This document shows, in pieces, positions 47,701-59,023 of a stretch of 64,000 nt of DNA. Position numbers and translations under genes: made by a program. The stretch comes from Rhizomys pruinosus (Eukaryota > Chordata > Mammalia > Rodentia > Spalacidae): contig VZQC01006352.1 in assembly GCA_009823505.1 (NCBI GenBank), positions 507,764-571,763 of the forward strand, read 5' to 3'. The notes below the pieces were generated by a model. That model saw only the letters and a program-made list of their open reading frames with translations. It had not been told where the DNA came from and searched no databases. The first letter of the stretch is position 1; the number at the start of each line of letters is the position of its first letter.

Positions 47701-48975
47701 CACCTAGGGTTATAAACTTACCTCTTAGGACTGCTTTTAAATTATCCAATAGGTTTTGTTGTGCTGTATTATCATTGTCATTCAGTTCCAGGAAAGCTTT
47801 TATTTCTTTCTTTATCTCTTTCTTGACCCATTCATTATTCAAGAGTGTATTGTTTAGTCTCCATGTATTCTTGTATATGGTAGGGCTAATCCTGGTGTTG
47901 ATAATGAGCTTTATTGCATTGTGGTCTGGTACAATGCATGAAATTATTTCAATCTCTTTGTATTTGTGAAGGTTTCTTCTGGGTCCCACTATGTGGTCAA
48001 TTTTGGAGAATGTTCTGTGGGGTGCTGAATAGAAAGTATATTATCTGGTATTACAGTGGAATATTCAGTAGATGTTTTTGAGGTCCATTTGGTGTATTAT
48101 ATCATTCAGTTCAGATGTCCCTCTGTTTATTCTTTGTCCAGTTGTCCTATACAAAGGGCTCAGTGGGGTATTGAAGTCCCCTACTTTGAGTGTACTGGGG
48201 TTAACCTCTGCCTTATGGTCCTGGAGAATTGTCCTTATAAAGTTTGGTGCACCAGAATTTGGTGCATATATGTTCATAATTGTCAAATATTCATGGTGAA
48301 TTGTTCCTTTGATAAAAATGTAATAGCTGTCTTTGTCTCTTATGATTTCTTTTACTTTTGTATTAGTCGCTTTTCTGTTGCTGTGATAAAACCACCATGA
48401 GCAAGGGAACTTATAAAAGGAAGAGTTTATTTGAGCTTATGATTGACAGTTCCAGGGAATCAGAGTCCATTGTGGTGGGAAGCATGGTGGCCTGGGCTGG
48501 AGGAGCAAGCCAAGGGTCACATTTCTCAATGACCAGAGGAAGCAGAGAGAGCTGCAAGGCTTGTTAAACTCAAGAAGCCTGCCCCCAATAACTTACATCC
48601 TCCAGCACAGCCATACCTTCTAAGACCTCCAAGAACAGTGCCACCAACTGGAACAAAATGTCAGAATATTTAAAGCCTATGGGAGGCACTCATTCAAGCC
48701 ACCACAACTTCGAAGTCTATTTTGTCTGATATTAAAATAGCAACACCTGCTTTCTTTTTGGTACCATTTGCTTGGAATATTTTTTCCTATCCTTTCACTT
48801 TAAGGTGGTGCCTATCCTTGAAGGTAAGATGCGTTTCTTGTGGACAGTATATCAATGGGTTCTGGTTCCTAATCCAATCCCCCAGTCTATGTCTTTAGAT
48901 TGGGGAATTGAGTCCATTATTAATTAAGGTTATGACTGATTGATTTGTATTGCTTCCTTTCACCTTATTATCCAT
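44795..48975 (-). pseudogene. Broken L1-B ORF2
   Basis: Begins with the MDNKV start near 48975 and ends at a stop near 44795. Recognisable segments are endonuclease (VGDFNTPLSPLYRTTGQRIN at about 48170-48230), further endonuclease and linker (47989-47507), RT thumb (46345-46058), and C-terminal WNQPNCSSTAEWIEKM (about 44951-44998). It is interrupted by an LTR at 48359-48706 inside the endonuclease, and by many stops and frameshifts. Confidence 0.9.
48359..48706 (-). mobile_element. Solo MaLR LTR (ORR1/MT-type) inside L1-B
   Basis: 348 bp, with TG...CA ends on the plus strand (tgtattagtcgc ... agccaccaca). Flanks acttt (48354-48358) and acttc (48707-48711) are a near-perfect 5-bp target duplication. 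Removing it restores the L1 wording found in L1-A at about 38945-38990, which confirms the boundaries. Internal wording such as ttctgttgctgtgataaaac, acttataaaaggaagag and ccaccaactggaac is typical of a reverse-oriented rodent MaLR LTR. Confidence 0.85.
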
Positions 48976-49171
48976 TTGTGGTTTTGGTCTAGGTTTCTAC
49001 TTCTGCAGTTATGCTTTTATTAATTTCTCTTTCTATGTGCCTGGGGATGGTTGCTCCTTTCTTCTGTCCTTTGAATTGCTTCAAGTATTCTCTGAAGGGT
49101 TGGTTTTCCAGACATGTATTCTTTCATCTTGTTTATGTCATGGAAGATTTTTCTCTCTCTTTCAACTATAA

Positions 49172-50168
49172 TCAACATTTTTGCTGGGTACAGTAACTTG
49201 GGTTGGCATCTATAGTCTTTAAGACTGGGAATGCTTTGCTCCTCGTTCTTCTTACTTTCATAGTTTGCACTAAGAAGTCAGTTGTAATTCTGATAGGTTT
49301 ACCCTTATATGTATCTTGTTGTTTTTCTCTTGTGGCTTTCAGAATTTTGTCTTTGACTTCGGCATCTAGCATTTTAACTATGGTATGGCATGGAGAGTTT
49401 CTTTTCTGATCTTGTCTGTTTGGAGTTCTATGTGCTTCTTGTAGTTGTATTGGTTTGTCGTTTTTTAGTTTGGGGAAATTTTCATCTATTATTCTGTTGA
49501 AGATCTGATCGATACCATTCTCTTGGGCTTCTTCTCCTTCCTCTATTCCTATGATGTGGAGGTTTGATCTTTTCATAGTGTCCCACATTTCCTGATTGTT
49601 GCACTTTTTTGAATTTTTTTTTAATTTTTCATAATTTTTACTTGAGGATTTTAGTTCTTCTATGTTATCTTCCAGGTCTGATATTCTTTTTCTGCTTCCT
49701 CAATTCTACTTCTGAGGCTTTTTCCATTCCTTTCCTCTTGATTAGAGGAGTGTTTGATTTCCTTTTTCATTTCCTCTTCTGATTTTTTTTTTAGTATTTC
49801 CACTTACTTTTAGAGCTTTTCAATCTCTTTCTGTAGCTCTTTGCTTCAATGGTTGGTTTCCTTATCTTTTTCAATATGGGAGCTTTTCAGTGTTTCCACT
49901 TCCTTCCAGTGTTTGTCATTCTCTCTCTCTAGGTCCTTCTTGAGTTTTTCATTCTCTCGCATAAGTTCTCTGACTTGTTCTTTATTCTGACTTGCTCTTT
50001 ATAGTCTTTGATTTCTTTGAGTATGTCCACAATTGCACTTCGAATATCTGTGACCTGGGCCATCCCCAGGGGGATCCCACTGTAGGAATCTTTCACAAGG
50101 TTGGTAGAGCTTGGTGTGGAATTATCCTGCACCTTTCCCATGTTGTCTCTTCTTCCTGTCCCTGGCAT
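49172..50168 (-). pseudogene. Broken L1-B ORF1
   Basis: The N-terminus is at 50168 (MPGTGRRDNMGKVQDN). The coiled-coil part is heavily disrupted at about 49.6-49.93 kb. The RRM and C-terminal domains are still open for 138 codons (49588-49172), including RSNLHIIGIEEGEE and AHRTPNRQDQKR, and match the L1 ORF1p family. Confidence 0.9.
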
Positions 50169-50446
50169 GTGGGTTTCTCTTTGCCTGTATTCACTCCAAT
50201 GTGAATCCCAAATGCCTCTTCACTGTATTGAAGGCTTGCTTTGCTTGCCTCCTTCAGATGCCTTCGTTATTTGGTTGATTGATTTGTTTTTCTCCTTTTC
50301 TCCTTGCTTATGGAGTGTTGACTTGTCTAAGTTTTAGGCCTTCTATTGGAAGTTTAACTCACTCTTCCTTTTCCGTTCTGTAGTTTCTCCCAAGGAATCC
50401 AATTGGACACTGGTTTGGCAATCCCAGTTGGTAGGGGCATGGGGAG

Positions 50447-50854
50447 TGTGCTGGATAGCTTTATTGTCAACTTGACACACCTGGGTTGAGGGAGCCTCAG
50501 TTGGGGAATTGGCTCCATTGGACTGACCTGTAGCCACGTCTGTGGAGTATTGTCTTGATTATTGAGCAATGCGGGAGGGCCCAGCCCACTACGGGTGGTG
50601 CCACCCTGGGCAGGTTGTTGTGTACTGTATAAGAGGTCAGGCTGGGCATGGGCCAGGGAAGCAAGCCAGTGAACAGCATTCCTCTATGGCCTGGTCTTCA
50701 GCTCCTGCCTCCAGGTTCCTGTCCTGAGTTCCTGCCCTGGGCTCCCTAAGTGATGAACTGTGAAGCAGGAGATGTAAGCTGAATAAACCCTTTCCTCCCC
50801 AAGTTGGTGTCAGACAGAGTGTTTTGTCACAGCAATAGAAGACAAACTAGAACA
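50447..50854 (+). repeat. 5' LTR of the 50.4-52.4 kb provirus
   Basis: Contains a TATA-like ctgtataagaggtcagg (about 50624-50640) and an AATAAA signal (gctgaataaaccc at about 50778-50790), which mark the presumed U3/R and polyadenylation regions. Confidence 0.85.
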
Positions 50855-50859
50855 GAAAT

Positions 50860-50878
50860 TGGTACCAGAAGAGTGGGG
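50860..50878 (+). other. Primer-binding site (tRNA-Leu-like)
   Basis: tggtaccagaagagtgggg matches the complement of a tRNA-Leu 3' end (tggtaccag, then an agtgggg block) with an insertion. Known ERVL and MaLR elements use tRNA-Leu. Confidence 0.65.
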
Positions 50879-52029
50879 TATTGCTGTGACAGACCTGACC
50901 TTGGTGTTTTGGGGAAGGATTGTGGAAGCGTTTGGAAATTTGGGCTAGAAAAATCATTGAATGCCTAAAGATTGTTGCTGTGGAGCTTGGAGCAATTTTG
51001 CTGAAGGAGTTGTAGAAGATGGAGGCCTGGCTTGTGAAGTTTCTAGTTTCAAAGGGGAGCAGAGATCATCAGGACTGTGTAATCTGTGGGTTCTGGTCAG
51101 CTGGGGCTGAAGAATCAGCTGTAAGTAACAAGAGACCAGAACCTGAGGTGAAATCTTTGTTGTACTGGGGCAATTGATGCTGGTTAGCTGGAGCTGAAAA
51201 ATCAGCTGTAAGTAACAAGAGGCCAGCATCACTGTGGTGAAATCTTCTGGGAAAAATTTCTTCAGGTTCAGCACACAGAAGCTATGATCCAGAAGGGGCC
51301 TGATCCTCCATCTAGAGCCAGAAGCAGGACTTGGTAATGTGTAAGAGTCTCCTATATGGTTTTGGTGTTGAAATTTGAGGGGGTCACAGAGAGCAGCCAA
51401 GGCTTAGAACTGTGAGAGGTCAGGAAAGACCATTGGTGGAAGTGCACCTGGATTTCAGTGAAGACCCCAGGATTGCAGGGGTCATGAAGAGAAGCTGAGG
51501 CTTGCACCAGGAGAGGTCAGAAGAGACCATTGGTGAAGGTGCTGCCTCAGTTTCAGTGGCGACCCCAGGTTTTTGGAGATGCTGGGACCATGGGACGACC
51601 ACCAAGATCAGCAGCAAGTGTGGAATGGAGTCGGCCTGGGTCTGCGAGATGAGCTGTGTGTGCTACGGAGGGCCAAGTTGGAGAGGGGGAGCTGCCGAGA
51701 CCCTTTGGAGCCCAGAAGTTTGTGAGTGAATCCCAGGTGTCCAGCCTTGAGCTACTTGCTGGACTTAGGTTTTGTTTGAGTGTGCCTGACTCTTACCTTT
51801 GAAATAAGACAGTACTTGTTTTGGATTTTACAGCAGCTTTTACACAGTTTAGGACTTTTAACAGACTGTGAACTTTTAAGCATTTGGACATTTTAAGGAC
51901 TGTGGGGCTTTTAAGGTTGTACTGTCTTAGGTTGTGATTAATGTTAACATCATACTTTGGGGATAAGAACTGGAAAGGTGGTGGTTTAATAGTGATGTGT
52001 TTTGTGTGTCAAGTTGACAAGGGATCAAT

Positions 52030-52437
52030 TGTGCTGGATAGCTTTAGTGTCAACTTGACACACCTGTGTTGAGGGAGCCTCAATTGGGGAATTGGCTCCA
52101 TTGGACTGGCCTGTGGCCACGTCTGTGGAGTATTGTCTTGATTATTGAGCAATGTGGTGGGGCCCAGTCCACTATGGGTGGTGCCACCCTGAGCAGGTTG
52201 TTGTGTGCTGTATAAGAGGTCAGGCTGGGCATGGGCCAGAGGAGCAAGCCAGTGAACAGCATTTCTCCATGGCCTGTGCTTCAGCTCCTGCCTCCGGGTT
52301 CCTGCCCTGAGTTCCTGCCTTGGGATCCCTAAGTGATGAACTGTGACCCAGGGGATGTAAGCTGAATAAACCCTTTCCTCCCCAAGATGATGTCTGTCAG
52401 AGTGTTTTGTCATAGCACTGGAAGACAAACTAGAACA
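52030..52437 (+). repeat. 3' LTR of the 50.4-52.4 kb provirus
   Basis: Same length and ends as the 5' LTR. Differences are scattered substitutions (for example tagctttagtgtc against tagctttattgtc). Confidence 0.85.
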
Positions 52438-52507
52438 GGGGGATTCCTGTTTAGCCTATACCCCTGTACTCTATGCTTCAGGTGGTCCTGGGAAATCCCC
52501 GATCTCC

Positions 52508-55020
52508 TGCATCTATTTTTATTAAAGATATGAGGCTGTTGTTTTCTATTTTGCTTATGTCTCCACCTCGTTTTTGTATTTTTTGTATTAGAGTGCAGCT
52601 GAACTTCATGGAAAGAATTTTGGAGTTCTCACACTTTTTCAATATTTTGAATAAGTAGAACTCATTGTTGATATTCTTTAAATATCTGGTAGAATTCTGC
52701 TGTAAACCCATGTGGACCTGGTTTTTTTTTTTTTTTTTTTTTTGTTATTGTTTCAATTTCCTTATATGTTGTATGATTTTTTAAGCTGGTGATATCTTCT
52801 TTTTCACTTAAAATTTTAAACTCCCCTCTTAGGACTACATTTAATGTGTCCCAGATTTTTATTGTTATCCTATGACTTTGATCTAAGAATGGTTTAATTT
52901 ATTTCTCAGTTTCTTCTTAGACCTATTCATCTTTTAGGAGTGTGCTGATTAAACACCATGTGATAATGTAATTACTAAAGTTTGGGGTGTTAATTTTAAG
53001 CTTTATTATTTTGTGGTCTGATAGAATGCATGGGCTTATGTAATTGTTTTATATTTGTTGTTGTTTCCTTTGTGCTCCAGTAAGTGATCAAGTTTGTAGA
53101 AAGTTCCATGAGGAGCTGAATAATAAGTACATTCTTTGGTGTTTGGGTTGAATATTTGGCATATGTCTATTAGATCCATTTAATGTGTATAGTATTATTT
53201 AACTCAAATGTCTCTCTCTTTATTCTTTGGTTGACCTATCTAATGGAGACACTAGGGCAATGAAGTCCTCTTTACAAACATGTTTGGATTAATCTTTGTC
53301 TTAGTATCCTGTATTATTGAGGGTACAATGTCGGGTTTCCACAATTGTCCCTTCATTTATTTTCTTTCTCTTTCATCTTTCATTTCTGCATTCATTCATT
53401 TCTTCAGTTCTTTGTAATGCTTCACATATCCTCTGAAGTGCTAGTTTGGTGGTCATAAATGCTTTCAATCTATTCATGTCATGTATGATTTTTCTTTCTC
53501 TTTCCATTTTAATCGACAGGTTTTTTTTTTTTTTGTTTTGTTTTGTTTTGTTTTTTATGCGGGGGTAAGGCGTTCTGGCTTGGCATCTGTGTTCATTAAG
53601 TACTGGCAATATTTTGGTACAGTCTCTTCAGGATTTCAGAGTTTGGATCAAATGTCTGCTGTAATTATCATGGATTTTCTGTTATATGTGACTTCATTTT
53701 CTCTAGTAGCTTTCACTATTCCATCTTTGTTCTATGGAATTATATATTTTTTAATATTATGTCCCATGGGGATTTTCTTTTCTAGTCCTGTCTATTTGGT
53801 GTTTTATATACTTCTTGTATATGTATGTACATGCGTTTCTTTAACTTTGGGAAATTTTCTTCTACAATCCTATTGAAGATCTGGTCAATACTATTATTGT
53901 GAGATTCCTCTCTTTCCTCTTATGCCTATGATTCATAAGTTTGGTATTTTAATGGTGTCCCATACTTCCTGCACAATCTTTTACTATTTTTTATTATATT
54001 TTTTTCACATTCTTTGATTGAGTGGTCCAATATTTCAACTTTATCATCCTATCTTGATATAGTTTTGCATTTTCTTCATTCCATCGATGAGGCTTTGTCC
54101 TGTCATTTTGAACTGGCTTATTGAGTTTTTCACTTCCTTCTTCACTTCAGCCTGACTTTTCCTCAATATTTCCATTGCTGTTGTGAATTCAGTCAGATAT
54201 TTAACCCTGACCTCTTTTAGTTATATAAGTTGTTTGTGTGTGTGTGTTCTTTGATCATGTTTATGATTGTTCATACAATTATGTGTCCTTGGCTATCTCT
54301 AGGGGTTTCTTATTGTAGAACTCTTCTATAGGACTGGTGGTGTTTGGTCTAGAGATTTCATTTACTTTTTCATATTATTATTTATTTTTCTTTTTGGTTT
54401 TCACATGTCAGTTAATTTTGCTGCTTGTTATTCTGGTATGAAGCTCAGACCTTTCTTTTAGGTTGATGTTTGATTCTGTTTGTATTACTGATGTATCTTG
54501 GTTGCTTTCTGTTTGTGTATAAGAAGCTGATTGGTCTAGGCTTCAGATGCGCTCATTTGATTTCATATTAGAGAGAACAGATGGCCCCATTCAGGCTACT
54601 GAGGAGCTCTCCAGAATGGTAATGTACCGCTGGCTATTTAGGAGCTTTTCAAAAGCCTCAGATATATAGTATCATGTTCCAAGGAGAATAGAAGGGAGAT
54701 GGAAGTGCTGGTCCCTGCTAGTCACCAGGGAAACCTACTCCCTCTAGTAGTGTGAGGAACTGCATGTGATTCCAGAGTAAGAGATGGGCAAGGTAATATT
54801 TGGGAAGCTCACCTAGCAAAGGCCCTAGTGGGATCTCTCAGGTTGTCTCCAAGTGTCTGTGCCCCTACCAGTTAGTAGGAAGTCATGACCCTTGGGCAGT
54901 GGAATTCCTTCAGATAGTCCCATGTTAGGGGTATGGTCATGGTGCTATTTGGGGAGCTCACTCAACGGAGGTACTGGTCTGGCTCTTTCAGTCAGTTTCC
55001 CAGGCAATCTTATTATCTGA
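52508..55020 (-). mobile_element. Old L1 (L1-C), 5' half
   Basis: Continues L1-C beyond the L1-B insertion: ORF2 N-terminal half (endonuclease wording tggtctgatagaatgcatgg near 53015, aagttccatgaggagctga near 53100), decayed ORF1 (about 53480-54180; RRM part near 53930, coiled coil near 54060), then a 5' UTR. The 5' UTR holds two related blocks: ggtaatatttgggaagctcac (54796) and ggtgctatttggggagctcac (54946), about 150 bp apart, which suggests old-type L1 monomers. All frames are closed. Confidence 0.8.
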
Positions 55021-55808
55021 AGGTCTGGACCGCTATATAAACATTTCCTTGCACTTGTAGACTCTTTCATACCCATTGTCTAGTTCTTTGATTCTTATAT
55101 TTTTTTCATTCCTTATCTCATAAGGATCACATTCCTCTGGATGGCTTACAAAGTTTACTGAGGATTCACAATACCTAATATATTAATTTGGGGGAGAAAC
55201 TAAATAAAACGAGCTAAAACAATTTGCTTTCCTGAGAAAATTATGCCTGATTTTATCAGAATATATCATTGAACAAAGACATCAGTATCATCAAATACTG
55301 TGTTTTGGAAATTATATTTCTGTGGTCATTCCCTCAAATTCCATTCAAAAAATTATTTTTTCCTCAAAGCAAAACATGCATGTGTGCTTTTCTAGACAAC
55401 ATCAAACGGATATATTGAATATTCTTAAATTTATGCAATTAGTATTTATGATGTAATTTTTTTCAGCCTGTGAGCAAGGAAAGTCTCATACTGTACTTAT
55501 CCAACTTGGGGACATACATTCAAGTGAAAATTGAATTTTAGTGCAAAGCATACTCTTATTAATTAATATTGAGAATGAATAAATATACAAAATTATACTC
55601 TGATAGCATAATCATCTTATTTTTCCACAATTCTTGAAAATCAAATCCAAATTATACTTAGTCATAATTCTAATACAGTTTTTCAAGGTAAAGAAAAGAA
55701 TCCAGTCTACAGCATATATAAATAAAGCCAGAATTTGATCAAGGTTTTCTTAGGAATGAGATACACAAAGAACACAAAATAGACTCAGTTGTATGCTGAA
55801 CAGATCTT
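55021..55808. other. Unassigned AT-rich sequence
   Basis: No gene or repeat recognised. Confidence 0.4.
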
Positions 55809-55822
55809 AAAATGAGGTGCAG

Positions 55823-56076
55823 GGGCTGGAGATATGGCCTAGCGGTTAAGAGCGCCGACCGCTCTTACAGAGGACCCGGGTTCGATCCCCAGCGCCCACA
55901 TGGCGGCCGAGAACCGTCTGAAACTCCAATTCCAGGAGAACTCCAGTTCCAGGGGAATCCGAGACCCTCTTCTGACCTCCGCGGCATTGCACGACACGGG
56001 TGCACAAACTTGCATGCAGACAGTACATTCATACACATACGGAAATAAATAAAATTAATAAAAAAAAATTAAAAAA
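55823..56076 (+). mobile_element. Young B3-like SINE of the internal-duplication subfamily
   Basis: Perfect 14-bp target duplication aaaatgaggtgcag at 55809-55822 and 56077-56090. Head ggggctggagatatggccta, A/B boxes intact (ggttaagagcgccgaccgct, gggttcgatccccagc), internal duplication aactccaattccaggaga followed by actccagttccagggga, and an A-rich tail. CpG sites are retained. All of this points to a recent insertion. Confidence 0.95.
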
Positions 56077-56308
56077 AAAATGAGGTGCAGTCTTGCATGT
56101 TGACCTTGTTGTCCCATCCTATTCAGGATGCAAATCTCATGTATTCTCTCTTCCTAGTTTTTCACTTTCACTTGTGTCTTGGTGAATTCTAAACACTAAT
56201 TAGTGCTGGATACAGGAGCAATTGCTCATGATTGTTAAATAATTAATTCAGCACATCAAGCATTATAAATGCATATACAAGATTCCTTCAGTTAAAAATC
56301 TCAGGAAG

Positions 56309-56518
56309 GCGAAAGATTTACACAATCTGAAGAGAAACCTATCACTTATAGCTAAAAAATGGAAAAAAAAAAAAACCCTGATAGATGCAGGAGAGTTATG
56401 GCAGAATACATGATCTGGGATGGGGTGGGGGTGGGGGGAAGGGAAAGGGAAATATGCCTGATCTGAATTGGAAAATGATGTACGAAATTCACAAAGCATC
56501 AATAAAAATTAAATTTAA
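56309..56518 (+). mobile_element. Severely 5'-truncated L1 (3' UTR only)
   Basis: About 210 bp between perfect 15-bp target duplications, aaaaatctcaggaag at 56294-56308 and 56519-56533. It contains the G-rich tract gggatggggtgggggtgggg and the 3' end aattggaaaatgatgtacga. Confidence 0.85.
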
Positions 56519-56533
56519 AAAAATCTCAGGAAG

Positions 56534-56925
56534 AAACCCAGTGGCCCCCATCATAAACAATCAATAATGTTAATGAGCAAAGACCATCAGCCTGTAGCAT
56601 ATAATATGAAGGAGCAGGCATGTATAACAAATTCATTACTAAGCATTTTGGAAGATAAAAATTAAACAGAAAGTATTTTATTTCTTGATAGAGGTATCTG
56701 TAAATTTATTATAAGATATTTTGTGTCTTAGGGGGAAAAATCAACTGTAAAGTATCCATTAAGTGAATTCTGACCCCAAAATATTACTTTAGAAAAATTA
56801 CTGTTGTATTTCCTGAGAGAATTATTCAAAATTTAAATAAAGTTTGTTAATTAATTAGATTATTCATTATATTATATGTGGTGATGTCTTTAGGTGTTAC
56901 TGTGATGGTGAAAATGTGGATACTT
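56534..56925. other. Unassigned AT-rich sequence
   Basis: Nothing recognised. Confidence 0.4.
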
Positions 56926-56959
56926 ATGTGTGTGTGTGTGTGTGTATGTGTGTGTGTGT
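56926..56959. repeat. (TG)n microsatellite
   Basis: TG repeat with one TATG interruption. Confidence 0.9.
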
Positions 56960-56999
56960 CTATGAGTCTGAGTGTCCGTGTGAGTGTGCATGTGCATGT

Positions 57000-57292
57000 G
57001 AAGTCCAGAGATGTACATCAGTCACACTCTACCATATTTTTTGAGAAAATTTCTGTCATTGAACCTATAGGTCCTATTGTCTATTCTTGCTGGTCAATTA
57101 TATCCAAGGATATGCCTTTCTCCATACCCATACCAGCATCCTTAGTACTGGGGATACAGAAACATCCTACCTTGCCCAGCTTATTACATTGGCGCTGGGT
57201 ATGTAGTTTCCTATGTAGGTCCTCGTGATCTGAACTCATATCTTCATAAGTGTGTGGCTAGAACTTTAACAAAAGAGCCATCTACTCAGCCC
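57000..57292 (-). mobile_element. Degenerate B4-type SINE
   Basis: Reverse strand: tactggggatacagaaacat, ttggcgctgggtatgtagtt, gtaggtcctcgtgatctgaa, gagccatctactcagcccc (ID-type head complement). Strongly diverged. Confidence 0.65.
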
Positions 57293-58079
57293 CATAAGGT
57301 TTATGTAAAAAAATGGCTGAAGGAAAATTAATGTAGAGGATAAAACTGAACCTTGTTCAAAAAGATAAAACCACATGAGTCTCAAATGCTATTCAAACTA
57401 TCCTGTTTCCAATACCATAAACCTAGGAACTCTGGCTCCCTTTTAGTTTATGAATATATGTTCAAATTTAATACCCAATCCCTGAAATTATAAATTGAAA
57501 TCTTTTAAAGTCGCTATTCTACTAACAAAGACAGCAGAACCCGATCTCCCTTCTATTGAAGTATGATCACTTTAAGATGCATGTGCTGTGATATTCTAAG
57601 CTAACGCACTGCAAAACACCATCCATTAGAGCTGAATAACACATGTTTTCAATCATCTGAGGACTAAATTTTGTAAGAAGAAATGTCCAATGTCAATTGA
57701 AGAGTGGCAGGGACAGGTTTTATAATGTGTTTTATGAGAGGAACACTTGTTAATATGAATCTATGGAAAGACTTCCTCTGACAAAGAGCAAATAGCATCA
57801 AATTGAGGTAAATACATTACATGTACAATAACAACGGACAATAAATGGGAAATTATAGCTTTGACATTTAACTGTATCCAAAAGAAAACAGCAGTATTTT
57901 TAAAGAACACTATGCAGTCTGCCAGTTCCTAATGCTGTACTTTTCTTCCTGCTTTGTTTGCTACCTTAATCTAAGATCCACTGAAAAATAAACTAAAAGG
58001 ATATAAAAACTGGCATGTCCTCTATATATTCTGTGCAAATATAGTATTTTCTGCAAATATAATTGTCTCTTTACCTGCT
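57293..58079. other. Unassigned sequence
   Basis: No gene or repeat recognised. Confidence 0.4.
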
Positions 58080-58250
58080 TTTAGTGATAAGAGCACTGGG
58101 CTGCTCTTTGAGAGGACCTGGATTTGGTTCTCAGCACCCATATGGCAGCTAACAGTTCCAGTGGTTCCAATACCTTCTTTTGACCTTCGTGGGGATTGCA
58201 CCATATGGTGCACTTACATAAATATAAGCAAATCACTCATAGACTTACAA
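58080..58250 (+). mobile_element. B2/B3-type SINE
   Basis: Plus strand: gataagagcactgggctgct, gaggacctggatttggttct, cagcacccatatggcagct, and a tail with taaatataag. The head is damaged. Confidence 0.75.
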
Positions 58251-58729
58251 TGAAAAATAACAAAAAATATTTTTGATTAAAACCTATCAAGTCAAATTTG
58301 TGTCTCCAAATACCCTTTGTGTATGAACATTGTTTTCACTTCAAGAAGCAGAATGTAAATTATGCATTATGTTATGCATGATTAGATTAAGCAACTAAGA
58401 TTTCCTTTTATGAGTGTCACGCCAAAGCCTCCAGAGCATCATAATTCAATCAATTATCTTTTCTCTGTGAAGTTAAATTATTAAAATATTGAATGCTAAT
58501 TATTTCTTCTCATTTACAGCAGTGACTTTCATCAGTTCTTTCTCACCTCCAGTAAAATTTCCATGGTAAAATTATTTAAGCTCATAGTGAGACATGTTAT
58601 TCCATTGATTAAATTTATGTAATAGGTTCTAACTCGTAACAGGAACTATGTCTAAATTTTATACAAGAACTTCAAGAGTAATTTCATCCCTTCTCTTTCT
58701 CTCTTCCCCGCTGTGGTGTTTGGATGAGC
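58251..58729. other. Unassigned AT-rich sequence
   Basis: Nothing recognised. Confidence 0.4.
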
Positions 58730-59023
58730 ACATATGTTCATGCAGGTGTACTAACCCATGGATTGCATGAGATGGTCATAGGTTGACATAGTCATGCCTT
58801 ACTTGCTTGTTTTTATATTTGGAGACAGATTCCATAACTCAAACTGGTGTTTGTCATTTTGGTTAGATTGGCTGACTATTAAATCTCTGGGACCTGCCTG
58901 GATCCACTCTTCCCAGCACTAAGATTTCAAGTGTGTTCTACCTCTTACAAGAGTCCGGTTATCTGTACTCGGGTCCTCATGATTATGGACCAAGTCCTTT
59001 GCCCACTGACTTGTCTTGCAGCC
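58730..59023 (-). mobile_element. B4/RSINE1-type SINE
   Basis: Reverse strand in B4 order: B1-like complement (tttggagacagattccataa, cccagcactaagatttcaag) then ID-like head complement (gtcctcatgattatgg, actgacttgtcttgcagcccc). Highly diverged. Confidence 0.65.

Larger units (their letters stand above)
50447..52437 (+). mobile_element. Non-autonomous MaLR/ERVL-type provirus with two 408-bp LTRs
   Basis: LTRs at 50447-50854 and 52030-52437 have the same length (408 bp), begin tgtgctggatagcttta and end gacaaactagaaca. Between them is 1175 bp of internal DNA with no gag, pro or pol frame. Five bases after the 5' LTR is a primer-binding site suited to tRNA-Leu, as expected of ERVL/MaLR. The flanks are ggggag and gggggа-like purine runs, which fits a short target duplication but is not decisive. 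The element interrupts the 5' UTR of L1-B. The same family, older, is at 10102-11975. LTR divergence is modest by eye, so it inserted after L1-B but is not brand-new. Confidence 0.88.
44694..52507 (-). mobile_element. L1-B retrotransposon inserted in L1-C, itself interrupted by two LTR elements
   Basis: A minus-strand L1 of about 5.5 kb once the LTR insertions at 48359-48706 and 50447-52437 are removed. It contains 3' UTR (44694-44794), ORF2, ORF1, and a 5' UTR with a monomer-like end (ctgtactctatgcttcaggtggtcctggg just right of the provirus). Target duplications at 44678 and 52508 fix its ends. It has no long poly(A) run; its A-tail has decayed to a T-rich stretch at 44694-44710. Confidence 0.9.

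Noticed and set aside
51420..51729. Short open frames in the internal part of the 50.4-kb provirus as gag remnants
   Set aside because: No recognisable capsid or zinc-knuckle motif, and the frames are short on both strands.
55823..56076. tRNA gene
   Set aside because: The A and B boxes belong to a tRNA-derived SINE. There is no full cloverleaf or mature tRNA length, and the body and A-tail are SINE.
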